Shown: positions 36,358-47,298, numbered from the stretch's first letter. The stretch: DNA of 64,000 nucleotides from Chitinivorax tropicus (GCF_014202905.1 NZ_JACHHY010000005.1:142425-206424); one strand, 5' to 3'. Numbers and translations are program-made. The notes: generated by a model from the sequence alone, not told the origin.

Positions 36358-38433
36358 ATGTCAAAAAAATTCCCCACACGGTCGGTCATTGCACTCATGG
36401 TTTCCGCCATGATGGCGCAAATTGAAATGGCGCACGCTGAGACAGCACTGCGCATATCAAACTCAACAGACCTGCCTTTTGAAGTCACGCTGCAACAAAC
36501 CAGCAGCGACGCTGGCAAGGCAATGACCAATGGTGAACATTACAAACTGGTGGACGATTTGATCGAGCCCGGTCAGAACATGAATACGCAAGTCATGTGG
36601 ACCAATCGCAATGTTGGGGTGAAGAACGGTGTCACATACAATTTGCGGGCGATGTTGCGTCCCTGGGGTTCGGCATCTGATGAAATCTGGTTCAATATCA
36701 ACCTGAAAGGCACAGCCAGCAACAGCAATCTGAAGACATCCGCAGGGCTTGTCCGGAAGTTCAATCAAGTGACTCAGGAGGCAGCCAGCATTGCCGAGGC
36801 TGATTCCAACTCTGTCCGCACGGTTTCATTGCAGTTGTCCAATGGCAAGCTGTATCGCATCAAGGTGCGCCAAGTGATCAATGGCAATTATGACGATGCT
36901 TATCTGTCGATCGAAGAAGACGAACCATTCCGTTGGTTCGAGCCCAGCGCCAAAAGTGACCCGAACCGCCTGAATGTGGCCACCTGGAACGTGTGGGGGC
37001 TTTATACCTCGAAGTATGTACTGGATCGTGCCAAAAATTTCTCCAAGTACTTTGGTAGCGGAAATAGCTCGCAAGATCCCAATATCGATGTCGTAGTGTT
37101 CACTGAAGCCTGGCGGCCTTCCAATGTCGCCAATAGCAGCTGGTCGGTGTCGAAATACATCCGCGAGTATTCCGATCTGACCAGTTATTACGAGTTTTCA
37201 AGCCCGCAAGGCGGATCTGCCTCCCAGAATGATTCGGGTATCTTGATCGGTGTTCGCAGAAATGCTGGTATCCACAGCTTCAAGCTGGAAGGTTTCAGGC
37301 TGTTCAAAGATGCAGCAGGTTTTGACAAGTACGCTGACAAGGGGTTTGTGCACTGCTCATTCATCAAAGCAGGTCAGAAATACAACGTCATCGGCACCCA
37401 TACCCAGGCATTTGCGGAGCCTGATATCCGTAGGAAACAGTTCCAGCAGATCATTGAATACTACGATCAGCAGCCTACCGATCGTAAGCAAGAACGCTGG
37501 ATTCTGGCGGGGGATCTGAACGTCAACTACCCAGACAAGGCTGAACAGGTCAATGAGTACAATATGATGCTCAATACACTGCGCGTCAGTGATTACACAG
37601 GCTCATATACCTACAAGCAACTCAACAATCGCAGACCTTCTCTCGGCCCTGGCTTTACCTATGAAGTAGTCAACAATACCTGGAACTACGAAGGTGGTCC
37701 TGAATACCTTGATTACATCTTCGCCGGTCTGGGTGGATCACCGGCGCCCATCTCGCAAATCCCGCGTATCCTCACCCCGCGCGTCCACATGATCAGCACA
37801 TCCACGGGTGCATGGGGCACGGATGTGGCCCGGGCCGAGGCGGATGAGTGGCGGTTGTTCCTTGATGATTTGTCTGATCACTATCCGGTATTGAGTAAGC
37901 TCCGTTGGGGTGCGGATACACCAGATACTCGTGAATTTGGTGAGAAAGAGTTCTACATCGTCCCACTGATCAACCACAATCTGGCGCTTGGTATTCCGCA
38001 TCACTCACCACAGCAGCCAAGTGGCTTTGATCGGATCGTCACCTTGCCGATCACCAATGCGACACGAGTGAAGATTCGCCCAAGCCGCACCAGAGGCCAG
38101 CAGGTCATTGAAGTATCAAGTGACAATCCAGCCAATCGATACCGTTTGACAGATGACGGTAAAGGATCGCTGAAATTTGCCCCAGCAAGTGATTGCACAT
38201 GTCAGGATTACAAAATCTCCTATGACACCGCTGCACATGGTGGCCTGTTGCTTGAAAATGCTGCCTCCGGGCGGGTGGTTGACATCAAAGGCCCTATCCC
38301 GAATCGAGGCAATATCAAAGCTTGGCAGCCTGTCGAAACCTGGACAAAAGAGGGTTTGCCTCGCCTGAATCAGCGATTTGAATTGATCAGCGTGGAAGAT
38401 GCCCGCCACATTTATGGCCCGGGTGTCAGATAA
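36358..38433 (+). CDS. Secreted sphingomyelinase/EEP-family phosphodiesterase with extra N- and C-terminal domains
   Basis: 691 residues with a signal peptide ending AHA (about 27). Residues 28-195 are a beta-sandwich of unknown family. Residues 203-515 form the endonuclease/exonuclease/phosphatase fold of neutral sphingomyelinases: N211 (WNVWG), E250 (FTEAW), H348 (GTHTQAF), D386/N388 (AGDLNVN) and D507-H508 (SDHYP). These are the metal and catalytic residues. The last ~150 residues look like a beta-trefoil (ricin-type) binding module, with DCTCQDYKI and GRVVDIKGP. The enzyme probably cleaves phospholipid head groups outside the cell and could be a haemolysin. The type II secretion operon at 13.5-20.2 kb is the likely exporter. 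ATG 36358 has AAGGA six bases upstream. Confidence 0.87.
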   Translation: MSKKFPTRSVIALMVSAMMAQIEMAHAETALRISNSTDLPFEVTLQQTSSDAGKAMTNGEHYKLVDDLIEPGQNMNTQVMWTNRNVGVKNGVTYNLRAMLRPWGSASDEIWFNINLKGTASNSNLKTSAGLVRKFNQVTQEAASIAEADSNSVRTVSLQLSNGKLYRIKVRQVINGNYDDAYLSIEEDEPFRWFEPSAKSDPNRLNVATWNVWGLYTSKYVLDRAKNFSKYFGSGNSSQDPNIDVVVFTEAWRPSNVANSSWSVSKYIREYSDLTSYYEFSSPQGGSASQNDSGILIGVRRNAGIHSFKLEGFRLFKDAAGFDKYADKGFVHCSFIKAGQKYNVIGTHTQAFAEPDIRRKQFQQIIEYYDQQPTDRKQERWILAGDLNVNYPDKAEQVNEYNMMLNTLRVSDYTGSYTYKQLNNRRPSLGPGFTYEVVNNTWNYEGGPEYLDYIFAGLGGSPAPISQIPRILTPRVHMISTSTGAWGTDVARAEADEWRLFLDDLSDHYPVLSKLRWGADTPDTREFGEKEFYIVPLINHNLALGIPHHSPQQPSGFDRIVTLPITNATRVKIRPSRTRGQQVIEVSSDNPANRYRLTDDGKGSLKFAPASDCTCQDYKISYDTAAHGGLLLENAASGRVVDIKGPIPNRGNIKAWQPVETWTKEGLPRLNQRFELISVEDARHIYGPGVR

Positions 38434-38460
38434 CCCGGCCAGTACCATATGGCGATCCAG

Positions 38461-38494
38461 CAACACCCTGCCAGAATAGGCAGGGTGTTGTTTT
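38461..38494 (+). terminator. Terminator of the sphingomyelinase-like gene
   Basis: CAACACCCTGCC-agaata-GGCAGGGTGTTG, twelve base pairs, then TTTT. Confidence 0.92.
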
Positions 38495-38618
38495 ATCAGC
38501 AGCCTGAATCATGTGGTAAGAGATATTTCAGTCTGCAATCATCGCATCAAAACCACCCACTTGCTCAGGCCCTATCCTTGGCCATTTCTGCGGTGATCAT
38601 TGTGCTTGGCAAGTGCGC

Positions 38619-38825
38619 TTACTCCACCTCAATTTGAGACACTGTCAGCCCTGCCGCATCCCAACTTCTCGACGGAATCGATAGGTCGTTTGAAATAGAC
38701 CAGCCCTGAAACCGATATCGGCAGGTGATGCCTACAGGGGTCAGAGCATTGAGTCGCAACAAAAGCCCTGCTATTCGGTCATACCCCCTGGCGTGTATAT
38801 TCTCCAACTGATCCAGAGATCGTCA
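38619..38825 (-). pseudogene. Possible remnant of a small protein gene
   Basis: A minus-strand frame ending at 38619 reads like real protein (RLNALTPVGITCRYRFQGWS, then IPSRSWDAAGLTVSQIEVE). It has only a TTG at 38807 as start and meets an in-frame TGA just upstream, near 38826. No ribosome-binding site. It looks like the last 65-70 codons of a lost gene, but could be chance. Family not recognised. Confidence 0.25.
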
Positions 38826-38883
38826 CTCGTCACTGTAGTGGGTGCCGTGGCGTGGCTTACCAGTTTTGTTTTGAAAGCGCGAT

Positions 38884-39567
38884 ATGAAGTTGATCATGTT
38901 TGATGTCGATGGAACTTTGGTCGACTCATTGCACTATGATGGGGCATTGTTCTGTCAAGCGGTCCATGAGGTGCTGGGGATCGCAGAAATTGATCCGGAC
39001 TGGCGTAACTATACGCACGTGACATCCTCCGGTATCCTTGAGGAAATCGTCTGGCGTGCGAAAGATCGTTCCGTGCGGGCTGATGAGGCCGTGGCAGTTC
39101 AGCGTCGGTTTGGCTTGCTGATGCGACAGCAACACGAGGCCAAACCCGACCAAGCGCAGGCATTGCCAGGTGCATTGGCGCTGTTCAATGCGCTTCGGCA
39201 AACTGCTGGCGTGGCGGTGGCGATTGCCACGGGTGGCTGGGGGCCTGAGGCCCGATTGAAACTGCAAGTTGCGGGATACCCGATCGATGGCGTCCCATTT
39301 GCAGCGGCTTGTGAGGCCATCTCGCGGCAGGACATCATGCGTCTTGCGCTGGCGCGTGCTAAAACGTCATGTGGCGTAAGCGAGTTTGCCGAGATTGCCT
39401 ATGTGGGTGATGGGCACTGGGATCAAGTCGCGACACGGGCATTGGGATGGCGTTTCATCGGCATCGGGGCGACATTACGGCACCAGATCAAGCAAGACGA
39501 GTTGTGGTGGCTGACACCGCCATCGGCTCAAGACATATTGAACGGTTTGCAATGGTCCATCACGTGA
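38884..39567 (+). CDS. HAD-superfamily hydrolase
   Basis: 227 residues. Motif I is FDVDGTLVDS (6-15), with both catalytic Asp; motif II is the Thr of AIATGGWG; motif III is a Lys/Arg near residue 150-160; motif IV is VGDGHWD. The cap is helical, as in phosphoglycolate phosphatase-like enzymes. The substrate is unknown. The protein departs from Gph proteins, so no symbol is given. It precedes alaS by 50 bases and may be co-transcribed. Confidence 0.88.
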   Translation: MKLIMFDVDGTLVDSLHYDGALFCQAVHEVLGIAEIDPDWRNYTHVTSSGILEEIVWRAKDRSVRADEAVAVQRRFGLLMRQQHEAKPDQAQALPGALALFNALRQTAGVAVAIATGGWGPEARLKLQVAGYPIDGVPFAAACEAISRQDIMRLALARAKTSCGVSEFAEIAYVGDGHWDQVATRALGWRFIGIGATLRHQIKQDELWWLTPPSAQDILNGLQWSIT

Positions 39568-39617
39568 TGGCCTTGACGAATCGATTGAAAGATACAGAAC
39601 GATAAGGTTTGAACAGG

Positions 39618-42245
39618 ATGAAATCCGCAGAAATCCGACAGAAATTCCTCGACTTCTTCGCCTCCAAAGGCCATCAGGTCGTGTCCTCTTCCAGCCTGGT
39701 GCCGGGCGACGACCCCACCCTCTTGTTTACCAACGCAGGGATGAACCAGTTCAAGGACGTATTTCTGGGGCTGGATAAACGGAGCTACACACGGGCGGCA
39801 ACTTCGCAGAAATGCGTTCGCGCGGGTGGCAAACACAATGATCTGGAAAATGTCGGTTACACCGCTCGCCACCATACCTTCTTCGAAATGCTGGGGAATT
39901 TCAGCTTCGGTGACTATTTCAAGCGTGATGCCATTGCTTATGCCTGGGAATTCCTGACTTCGCCACAATGGCTGAATCTGCCCAAGGAAAAGTTGTGGGT
40001 CACCGTCTATGCCACAGACGACGAAGCCTACGATATCTGGCATAAAGAAGTCGGCATCCCGGCTGAGCGCATGGTGCGCATCGGTGATAACAAGGGGGCG
40101 CCTTATGCCTCCGATAACTTCTGGACAATGGGTGATACAGGCCCGTGTGGCCCCTGTACCGAGATTTTCTATGATCATGGTGCGGATATCTGGGGGGGGC
40201 CACCTGGGTCGGCAGAGGAAGACGGTGATCGCTACATTGAGATCTGGAACAACGTATTCATGCAGTTCAATCGGGACGAGAGCGGCACGTTGCACCCGCT
40301 GCCCAAGCCATCGGTTGATACAGGTATGGGTCTGGAGCGCATTTCGGCGGTTCTGCAGCATGTGCATTCCAATTACGAAATCGACCTGTTCCAGAGCCTG
40401 ATTGATGCAGCACAGCGTGCGACCGGTGCTGCGGATCGCAACAGCCCGTCGCTGAACGTGATTGCCGATCACATCCGTGCCTGCTCCTTCCTGGTCGCGG
40501 ATGGCGTCATGCCATCCAACGATGGCCGTGGCTATGTGCTGCGGCGCATCATTCGACGTGCCATTCGTCATGGTTACAAGCTGGGTCAAAAGGGCTTGTT
40601 CTTCCACAAACTGGTGCCAACCCTGGTTGAAGTCATGGGTGATGCATACCCTGAGTTGAAAGCCGAGCAGGAGCGCATCGCTGCTGCGCTGAAGCTGGAG
40701 GAAGAGCAGTTCGCCAAGACATTGGAAAACGGCATGGGCTTGTTGGAATCCGCCTTGGCGGATGGCAGCAAGACATTGGCTGGTGAGGTGGCATTCAAAC
40801 TCTACGACACCTTCGGCTTCCCCGTCGATCTGACCAATGACATCTGCCGTGAGCGCGAGGTGGTCGTGGATATGGCGGGCTTCGAGCGGGAAATGGAGAA
40901 GCAACGCGAGCAGTCCCGTGAAAGCAATGTATTCAAGATGGCAGGCCGTGTCAGCTATGAAGGCAGTGACACCTGCTTTGAGGGTTACCTGAAGAGCAGT
41001 GTCGATGCCAAAGTATTGGCACTGTACAAGCAGGGCGAGCCGGTCGAGCAATTGTCGGTCGGTGATGAGGGCATCGTGGTGCTCGACAACACACCTTTCT
41101 ATGCCGAGGGTGGTGGTCAGGTCGGGGATGTGGGAGAGATTTCCGCAACCGGTGGGTTGGATGCGTTGTTTGATGTGGCGGACACCCAGAAAGTCAAAGC
41201 CACCGTGTTCGGCCACCATGGCCGTTTGACGCGCGGTGCGTTGAAGGTTGGGGAGGCCGTGCAGGCTACCATTGATCTGCACAAGCGACTGGCAACTGCG
41301 CGCAACCACTCAGCGACCCACCTGTTGCACGCAGCATTGCGAGAGGTATTGGGCAAGCATGTGGCGCAGAAGGGTTCGTTGGTGAACCATGAGCGTACCC
41401 GTTTCGACTTTGCCCATACGCAGGCGGTAACGCCGGCTGAAATCGCCAAAATCGAAGCAGTGGTCAACCATGTCGTGGCGGCGAATTACGACGTGACCGC
41501 GTCATTGATGTCCTACGATGATGCGATTCGTACCGGCGCCATGGCGTTGTTTGGTGAAAAGTATGGCGACGAAGTGCGCGTGCTGAAGATGGGCAACTTC
41601 TCGACTGAGTTGTGTGGTGGCACGCATGTGCATCGCACTGGCGATATCGGCTTCTTCAAGATCGTGGCCGAGGGCGGCGTGGCAGCAGGGGTGCGGCGGA
41701 TTGAAGCGGTGACGGGTGAGGGTGCACTGGCTTATGTCCAGGCGCAGGAGTCTCAGATCAAGGAGGCCGCCGCATTGTTGAAGGCTCAACCAGCCGAATT
41801 GCTGGGTAAGATTGGTCAGATACAAGAGAGTGTCAAATCACTGGAGAAGGAGCTGGCCAAGCTGAAAGGCAAGCTGGCATCCAGCCAGGGCGATGAGCTG
41901 GTAGCGCAGGCCAAGGATATCCAGGGGCTGAAAGTGCTGGCAGCCAATATCGAGGGGGCCGACAACAATACCCTGCGTGAGATGATGGATAAGCTCAAGG
42001 ACAAACTGGGCTCTGCTGCCATTGTGCTGTCCACCGTCAACGATGGCAAAGTCGCCTTGGTGGCAGGGGTGACGGCAGATGCCACCAGCAAGGTCAAGGC
42101 GGGTGAGCTGGTCAATTTTGTTGCCCAGCAGGTCGGCGGCAAGGGCGGAGGTCGCCCCGATATGGCGCAAGCTGGCGGCACCCAGCCAAGCGGGCTGCCT
42201 GCGGCCCTGGCAGGGGTGGCGGACTGGATTGCAGGTAAGCTGTAA
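39618..42245 (+). CDS. alaS: Alanyl-tRNA synthetase
   Basis: 875 residues, the usual length. A class II aminoacylation core ([41 protein letters not shown]) is followed by a tRNA-recognition domain, the editing domain with metal ligands in [12 protein letters not shown] and [13 protein letters not shown], a coiled coil, and the C-Ala domain ending [14 protein letters not shown] 39618 is preferred over a TTG three codons upstream because AlaS proteins begin [10 protein letters not shown]. Confidence 0.98.
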   Translation: MKSAEIRQKFLDFFASKGHQVVSSSSLVPGDDPTLLFTNAGMNQFKDVFLGLDKRSYTRAATSQKCVRAGGKHNDLENVGYTARHHTFFEMLGNFSFGDYFKRDAIAYAWEFLTSPQWLNLPKEKLWVTVYATDDEAYDIWHKEVGIPAERMVRIGDNKGAPYASDNFWTMGDTGPCGPCTEIFYDHGADIWGGPPGSAEEDGDRYIEIWNNVFMQFNRDESGTLHPLPKPSVDTGMGLERISAVLQHVHSNYEIDLFQSLIDAAQRATGAADRNSPSLNVIADHIRACSFLVADGVMPSNDGRGYVLRRIIRRAIRHGYKLGQKGLFFHKLVPTLVEVMGDAYPELKAEQERIAAALKLEEEQFAKTLENGMGLLESALADGSKTLAGEVAFKLYDTFGFPVDLTNDICREREVVVDMAGFEREMEKQREQSRESNVFKMAGRVSYEGSDTCFEGYLKSSVDAKVLALYKQGEPVEQLSVGDEGIVVLDNTPFYAEGGGQVGDVGEISATGGLDALFDVADTQKVKATVFGHHGRLTRGALKVGEAVQATIDLHKRLATARNHSATHLLHAALREVLGKHVAQKGSLVNHERTRFDFAHTQAVTPAEIAKIEAVVNHVVAANYDVTASLMSYDDAIRTGAMALFGEKYGDEVRVLKMGNFSTELCGGTHVHRTGDIGFFKIVAEGGVAAGVRRIEAVTGEGALAYVQAQESQIKEAAALLKAQPAELLGKIGQIQESVKSLEKELAKLKGKLASSQGDELVAQAKDIQGLKVLAANIEGADNNTLREMMDKLKDKLGSAAIVLSTVNDGKVALVAGVTADATSKVKAGELVNFVAQQVGGKGGGRPDMAQAGGTQPSGLPAALAGVADWIAGKL

Positions 42246-42261
42246 ATCATTGAAAGAAGAG

Positions 42262-42293
42262 AAAATGGCTGGCGGAAGCTGGCCATTTTTTTT
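42262..42293 (+). terminator. Terminator of alaS
   Basis: AAAATGGC / GCCATTTT, eight base pairs around a 12-base loop, with a run of eight T overlapping its right arm. Confidence 0.75.
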
Positions 42294-42482
42294 GATGGCC
42301 GCGGTCTCGTCGCTCAGGCTTTGTTGCCGCTTTGCATGATCTGGCGCGGGTTGTAACGTCGTGCCTACATAACCGCCCTAATACTATTTGCGTCAAAGCG
42401 TATTTTTGGTGATAACAATAGCGTTCTCGATGTTAAAGTAACGTTGTCATGCCATTTTGCTATTCCATTTGATGAGGACACG

Positions 42483-45400
42483 TTGAATCGTCCCGACCAA
42501 CTCAATTCACGAGTCGTAACCGTTGTATTCGGTTTGCTGGTGCTGTTCTTCTTTGCCGCACTGTCCGGCTGGATCTATCTGTCGATGGATATCATGCGGA
42601 CCACGCGTGAGACAGATGGCCTTGCTGGTTTGCCCAATCTGATCTCTGCTGCTGCGGGTTTCACCATCGCAGGGGTGTTGTTGCTACTGCTGTCTTTCCG
42701 GCTGCGCCGCACCGGCTACACCCTTCGGCAGCGGGACGCCGAGTTACGTGCAGTCTTCGATTTTTCAAGCAATGCCATCGCGGTATTGATCGATGGGAAA
42801 GTGGATCGCGCCAATCCAGCGTTTCTCCAGATATTCGGCTTCAGTCAAGTGGATGAGCCCTTGGGCAGGTCTTTTGCAACACTACTGGCTGAATCGGATC
42901 GAAGCGTCCTACATACCTATATGCAATCCATCTTCAACGGCACAATGGCCTCGACACCCTTGGTGGTGGCGGCGTACAGACGTGATGGGCAGCCGTTTCA
43001 AGCGCAGTTGCATGCCAAGCGATTGCCAGGGATGGATGCAAGCGGGGTGTTGATCTGGGTGAGCGATATCACCGAGCGACTTGAATATGAGGCCCAATTA
43101 CAACGATCTGCGGCCTATTATCAAGCCTTGTTCGATGATAACCCACACATGATGTGTGTATATGAGCGCAAGTCGAACCGCATCCTGGCCATCAATCATG
43201 CCATGTTGAAGCGCTATGGCTACCATGCCAGCGAGCTGGTCTCCAGCACATTGGATCAGGTGATCGTTGAGCATATGCTGCCCAATCTGCACAAGATCCA
43301 GGCATCGGAATCCACGGACGGCGTCGCATTGGGCATTTGGGAGACACGCAGCAAGTCGGGTGAGCTGATTCTGGTGGATGTCTTCAGCCATGCTGTGGAA
43401 TACGGCGAATCGCCGGCCAGGCTGATCATTGCTGATGATGTGACGGAAAAGGTTCATGCCCAGCATCAGCTGGACATCAGTACCGCACGACTGAGCCGAT
43501 TGTTTGCTTCCAATTTATTGGGTATTGCCTTTGTGTCGGCCAATGGTTTTCTGACGGAGGCAAACGACACGTTTCTGGAGTTGGCGGACCGTCAGCGCAC
43601 TATGCTCACAGAAGACGGTATTGCCTGGCAGGACGTGTTACAGAGCGTACAGACGGCGTGGGAAGATACGATTGACGCAAAGGGGCATTCCCGCCCTTTC
43701 GAAGCCCATCTCAAGCACCGGGATGGCAGCGAGCATGCCGTGCTTGCCGGGCGCGCGGCGCTGCCCAATGGTGAAAGCATTCTGTTCATTGTGGACATTG
43801 CGGATCTGAAGCAGGCCCAGGCTGCGTTGAATGAGAGCGAACAACTGTACCGGCGCCTGTTTGATACTGCACCCGTGTCATTGTGGGAAGAAGACTTTTC
43901 AGAGGCATTGGGCTACTTGCGAACAGTGCTCAAGCAGCACCCGCACACCGCCGCCGAGGCGCTGCTGGATGACCCGCAGGTTCGGCAGGCATTTGTCGAG
44001 CGCATCAAGTTGCACAATGTCAACCAGACCGCACTGGATGTGTTCGGCGCACAAACCAAGCATGCATTGCTCGACCATTTCCGGCAGATTCTGACTGAGG
44101 AGGCCAAGCACGATCTCGCCAGAATCGGCTGTGCGATCTTGCGCAACGAAACCGCCACCTATACCGAGACGGAATACCGCGCCTTGGATGGCCGCCGTAT
44201 CCAGGTGGGGATCAGCTGGGGCCTTGGTCAGACAGGCGCGCAAAGCCATGTTCTGGCGGCCATCAACGATATCACCGCAACCAAGCAGGCCACCGAGCAG
44301 CTCAGCAAGCTGTCCCTGGCGGTGGAGCAGAGCGGCAACATGGTCATCATCACCGATGCGCAAGGTGAGATCGAATACGTCAACCCCAAATTCTGCCTGA
44401 CCAGCGGCTTTGCCGTAGATGACGTGGTGGGCAAGAACCTGCAGACGCTGGATACGGAACAAGGCTCGCACGAAGCATTCCAGGGTATGTTGCGGGACAT
44501 GCTGGGCGGCAGGGAATGGCATGGCGAGATCAACTACCGTCGTAAAAACGGCGAACAGTATTGGTGCCTGCAGACCCTGGCACCGGTGCGCAATGCATCG
44601 GGGCGGATAACGCACTTTGTGGTGGTGGCAGAAGACATCAGCGAGCGGAAATTTGCAGAAAGCACCATCCGGCATCTGGCATTCTATGATGCCTTGACTG
44701 AGCTGCCCAACCGGCGATTGTTCCGTGATCGGCTGGAGTTGTTGGCCACGGCCAATGAGCGGGAAGGTGCGTCATTTGGCGTGCTGTATATGGATCTGGA
44801 TCGTTTCAAGACGGTCAATGACACCTTGGGGCACGGCATTGGCGATCAGCTCCTGCAAGATGTCGCCCGGCACATGCAACAAGTATTGCGGCGTGGCGAT
44901 ACCCTTGCCCGGCTTGGTGGGGACGAATTCGCATTGATTGTGCCAGACACACCCAGTGCCGATTTTCTCTCGCACATTGCGGAGAAACTCCAAAACGCCA
45001 TCCGTAAACCAATCGAAATCGACGGCCATCATCTCTTTGTCGGCGTCAGCATTGGCATCGCTATGTTCCCGAATGATGCCTCAGACGTAGACACCTTGCT
45101 GCGTAATGCCGATGTGGCCCTGTATCGCGCCAAAGAGCTGGGCCGCGATAATTTCCAGTTCTATCACCCGGAGATGAATGCGCGTGCGATGGAGCGCCTG
45201 GTGCTGGAGGCACGCCTACGCGGGGCGATTGATCGCAATGAATTCATCGTCTATTACCAGCCGCAGGTCAATCTGGATACGAGGCAGATTGTCGGGCTGG
45301 AGGCATTGGTGCGCTGGCAGTCACCCGAGTTGGGGCTGGTTTCACCAGCTGAATTCATCCCTCTTGCAGAAGAAACCGGCATGATCGTGCCCATTGGCGA

Positions 45401-45965
45401 ATGGGTACTGCGTACTGCCTGCCAGCAGATGCGGCAATGGCAGTTGGCTGGCATTACCCCGGTTTGCGTGGCGGTCAACCTGTCCGCCCGTCAGTTCCAC
45501 CTGAAAGACGTCGATAGCGTGATCATGGAAACGCTACGGGAAACAGGTCTATGTCCATCGCTGCTCGATATCGAAATCACGGAAAGCACAGCCATTCAAA
45601 AGCCTGACGAAACGCGGCTGACCTTGGAGCGGATGAAAAGCGTCGGGATCAATATCTCGATGGATGATTTCGGAACGGGCTATTCCAGCCTGAGCTATCT
45701 GAAGCGTTACCCACTGGATACCCTGAAGATCGACGGCTCGTTTGTACGTGATATCAACGCCAGTGATGATGACCCCGGCCTGGTCGATGCGATCATCGCC
45801 ATGACTCGCAGCCTGAACATCCAGGTACTGGCGGAAGGTGTGGAGACAGAGGAGCAGGGGCGCTTCCTGGCACGGCTGGGGTGTCGGGTGGCACAAGGTT
45901 ATCTATTCGGCAGACCGCTGCCTGCAGAGGAGATCGAGCCCTTGCTGCGACGTGGCTATGTGTGA
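42483..45965 (+). CDS. Membrane GGDEF-EAL protein with five PAS domains
   Basis: 1160 residues. Two membrane helices (about 12-35 and 52-75) enclose only a short periplasmic loop. Five PAS-type domains follow (about 85-215, 220-335, 340-455, 460-610 and 615-740), then GGDEF (intact motif at 812-816) and EAL (ELEALVRW-type, E940-L942, with DDFGTGYSSL and QGYLFGRPL). Both cyclic-di-GMP synthesis and breakdown motifs look active. The start is TTG 42483: GAGG lies five bases before it, whereas the frame begins upstream at a TTG with no site. A single PAS signal chain probably decides which enzyme dominates. Confidence 0.95.
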   Translation: MNRPDQLNSRVVTVVFGLLVLFFFAALSGWIYLSMDIMRTTRETDGLAGLPNLISAAAGFTIAGVLLLLLSFRLRRTGYTLRQRDAELRAVFDFSSNAIAVLIDGKVDRANPAFLQIFGFSQVDEPLGRSFATLLAESDRSVLHTYMQSIFNGTMASTPLVVAAYRRDGQPFQAQLHAKRLPGMDASGVLIWVSDITERLEYEAQLQRSAAYYQALFDDNPHMMCVYERKSNRILAINHAMLKRYGYHASELVSSTLDQVIVEHMLPNLHKIQASESTDGVALGIWETRSKSGELILVDVFSHAVEYGESPARLIIADDVTEKVHAQHQLDISTARLSRLFASNLLGIAFVSANGFLTEANDTFLELADRQRTMLTEDGIAWQDVLQSVQTAWEDTIDAKGHSRPFEAHLKHRDGSEHAVLAGRAALPNGESILFIVDIADLKQAQAALNESEQLYRRLFDTAPVSLWEEDFSEALGYLRTVLKQHPHTAAEALLDDPQVRQAFVERIKLHNVNQTALDVFGAQTKHALLDHFRQILTEEAKHDLARIGCAILRNETATYTETEYRALDGRRIQVGISWGLGQTGAQSHVLAAINDITATKQATEQLSKLSLAVEQSGNMVIITDAQGEIEYVNPKFCLTSGFAVDDVVGKNLQTLDTEQGSHEAFQGMLRDMLGGREWHGEINYRRKNGEQYWCLQTLAPVRNASGRITHFVVVAEDISERKFAESTIRHLAFYDALTELPNRRLFRDRLELLATANEREGASFGVLYMDLDRFKTVNDTLGHGIGDQLLQDVARHMQQVLRRGDTLARLGGDEFALIVPDTPSADFLSHIAEKLQNAIRKPIEIDGHHLFVGVSIGIAMFPNDASDVDTLLRNADVALYRAKELGRDNFQFYHPEMNARAMERLVLEARLRGAIDRNEFIVYYQPQVNLDTRQIVGLEALVRWQSPELGLVSPAEFIPLAEETGMIVPIGEWVLRTACQQMRQWQLAGITPVCVAVNLSARQFHLKDVDSVIMETLRETGLCPSLLDIEITESTAIQKPDETRLTLERMKSVGINISMDDFGTGYSSLSYLKRYPLDTLKIDGSFVRDINASDDDPGLVDAIIAMTRSLNIQVLAEGVETEEQGRFLARLGCRVAQGYLFGRPLPAEEIEPLLRRGYV

Positions 45966-46062
45966 ACGTGCCAGTCGGTGGCAGTATGGATGACAAAATA
46001 CCTGCCCATTTCATACCGCCCTTGTTTGTGCTGGCCCTGTCATGGGGCCAGATCAAGCGCCA

Positions 46063-47298
46063 CTAATGCATCTCGGCGGTCAACTCATTCACCCAGCATA
46101 GGGCTTCGGCTTGAATCTGATTGAACTCTGCGGCATTGAGCCCTCTGGGTAGAATGGGGCAATATTGCTGGCTATCGATCAATTCAGTCTGTACAACCAA
46201 TTGCAGCAGCTCGCCCAGCGGCCCGCTGCGATCCAATAGCGCCTGATTGATATCATCTGCCAGATTCAGCGGCGGCAGCAACTCAATGGCCGGTTTGTTG
46301 AGCAGCGCATCCAGCAAGGATAGCAGCCCGACCGTGAACGCCCGCTCCTGCATGGCCTTGTCTGCTGGAGAAATCCGCGCAGCCAGGAGCTCCATCAGCC
46401 GACCTCGCGTTGAAGCAAGTTGCATCAATGGGCTGGGGCCGCTCTGGTCCTGGCGGCCATGGGTATACAGCAACAGCTGCAGCCATCGCTGCAACTGACG
46501 GCGCCCAAGGACAGTGATCGCATGATGCAGGCTGTTGATCTTGTAGTTCAGGCCAGATGCAACGGAGTTCACCATCTTCATCAGGTTGATCGACAAATCC
46601 GCGCTGAGCTTCAAGCATTGCTCGATTTCCTCCGTTTCCGCATCCCCCACCATCAAGCCCAGCAGCCTCAGCAGTGTTGTCTCCGAAGGCGACGTAGCCT
46701 TGCCGGAGATGATGGTCGGCCTGGCAAAGTAATATCCTTGGAACAGGCTGACCCCCGCCTCTTTACACTGAAGAAACTGATCGGCTGAATCGATCTTCTC
46801 GGCCAGCACCTTGATGGATGATCCGGCCAGCTCGCGGCATACTTGCTTGACACTTTCCATGCTCATGGCAGGGATATCCAACTTCATGATGCTGATCAAC
46901 GGCAACAGAGCCTGCATGGGTGGGGTCAGGTGGATCACGTCATCCAAAGCCAGCCGAAAGCCCTGCTGGCGGAGGTGATGGCATCGCGCAATGACTTCTG
47001 GTGTCAAATCCACCGTCTCCAGAATCTCCAGCACAATGTGTTCCGCCGGTAGCAGCTCAATGGTGTCCGACAGCAATAGATCAGCAGACACATTGATCAG
47101 GCCGAAATAGGGGCCCAGCACCTCCTTGATCCCCACATCGGCGCAGGCATGATTGATGACCGTCGCGGTTGCGGACAAATCGTCGGTGATCTCAGCGGTG
47201 TTCTGGCCACCACGGCGGAACAATAGCTCAAACCCTACCAACTGCTGCTGGCGATCAACCACGGGCTGTCGGCCCAGGAAGAAATCATTGACATCCAT
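46063..47298 (-). CDS. EAL-HDOD signalling protein (YuxH type), EAL site lost
   Basis: 411 residues. The N-terminal EAL-fold domain (1-200) reads FELLFRRGG where active enzymes have EAL, and LALDDV where they have DDFG, so it should not hydrolyse cyclic-di-GMP. The C-terminal HDOD domain (about 205-400) is helical, with LSADLSINLMKMVNSVASG and HHAITVLGRRQLQRWLQLLLY. Such proteins act as protein-protein signalling hubs. ATG 47298 has GAGG five bases upstream; an earlier ATG at 47373 precedes unrelated sequence. It converges with the GGDEF-EAL gene. Confidence 0.92.
   Translation of the reverse strand: MDVNDFFLGRQPVVDRQQQLVGFELLFRRGGQNTAEITDDLSATATVINHACADVGIKEVLGPYFGLINVSADLLLSDTIELLPAEHIVLEILETVDLTPEVIARCHHLRQQGFRLALDDVIHLTPPMQALLPLISIMKLDIPAMSMESVKQVCRELAGSSIKVLAEKIDSADQFLQCKEAGVSLFQGYYFARPTIISGKATSPSETTLLRLLGLMVGDAETEEIEQCLKLSADLSINLMKMVNSVASGLNYKINSLHHAITVLGRRQLQRWLQLLLYTHGRQDQSGPSPLMQLASTRGRLMELLAARISPADKAMQERAFTVGLLSLLDALLNKPAIELLPPLNLADDINQALLDRSGPLGELLQLVVQTELIDSQQYCPILPRGLNAAEFNQIQAEALCWVNELTAEMH

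Larger units (their letters stand above)
38434..38883. other. 450-base intergenic stretch
   Basis: Holds the sphingomyelinase-like gene terminator at 38461-38494 and a minus-strand coding remnant at about 38619-38825. The rest shows nothing recognisable. Confidence 0.45.

Noticed and set aside
39528..41309. 593-codon minus-strand frame inside alaS
   Set aside because: It lies fully opposite the strongly conserved alaS gene; its product resembles nothing and is a typical antisense shadow in GC-rich DNA.
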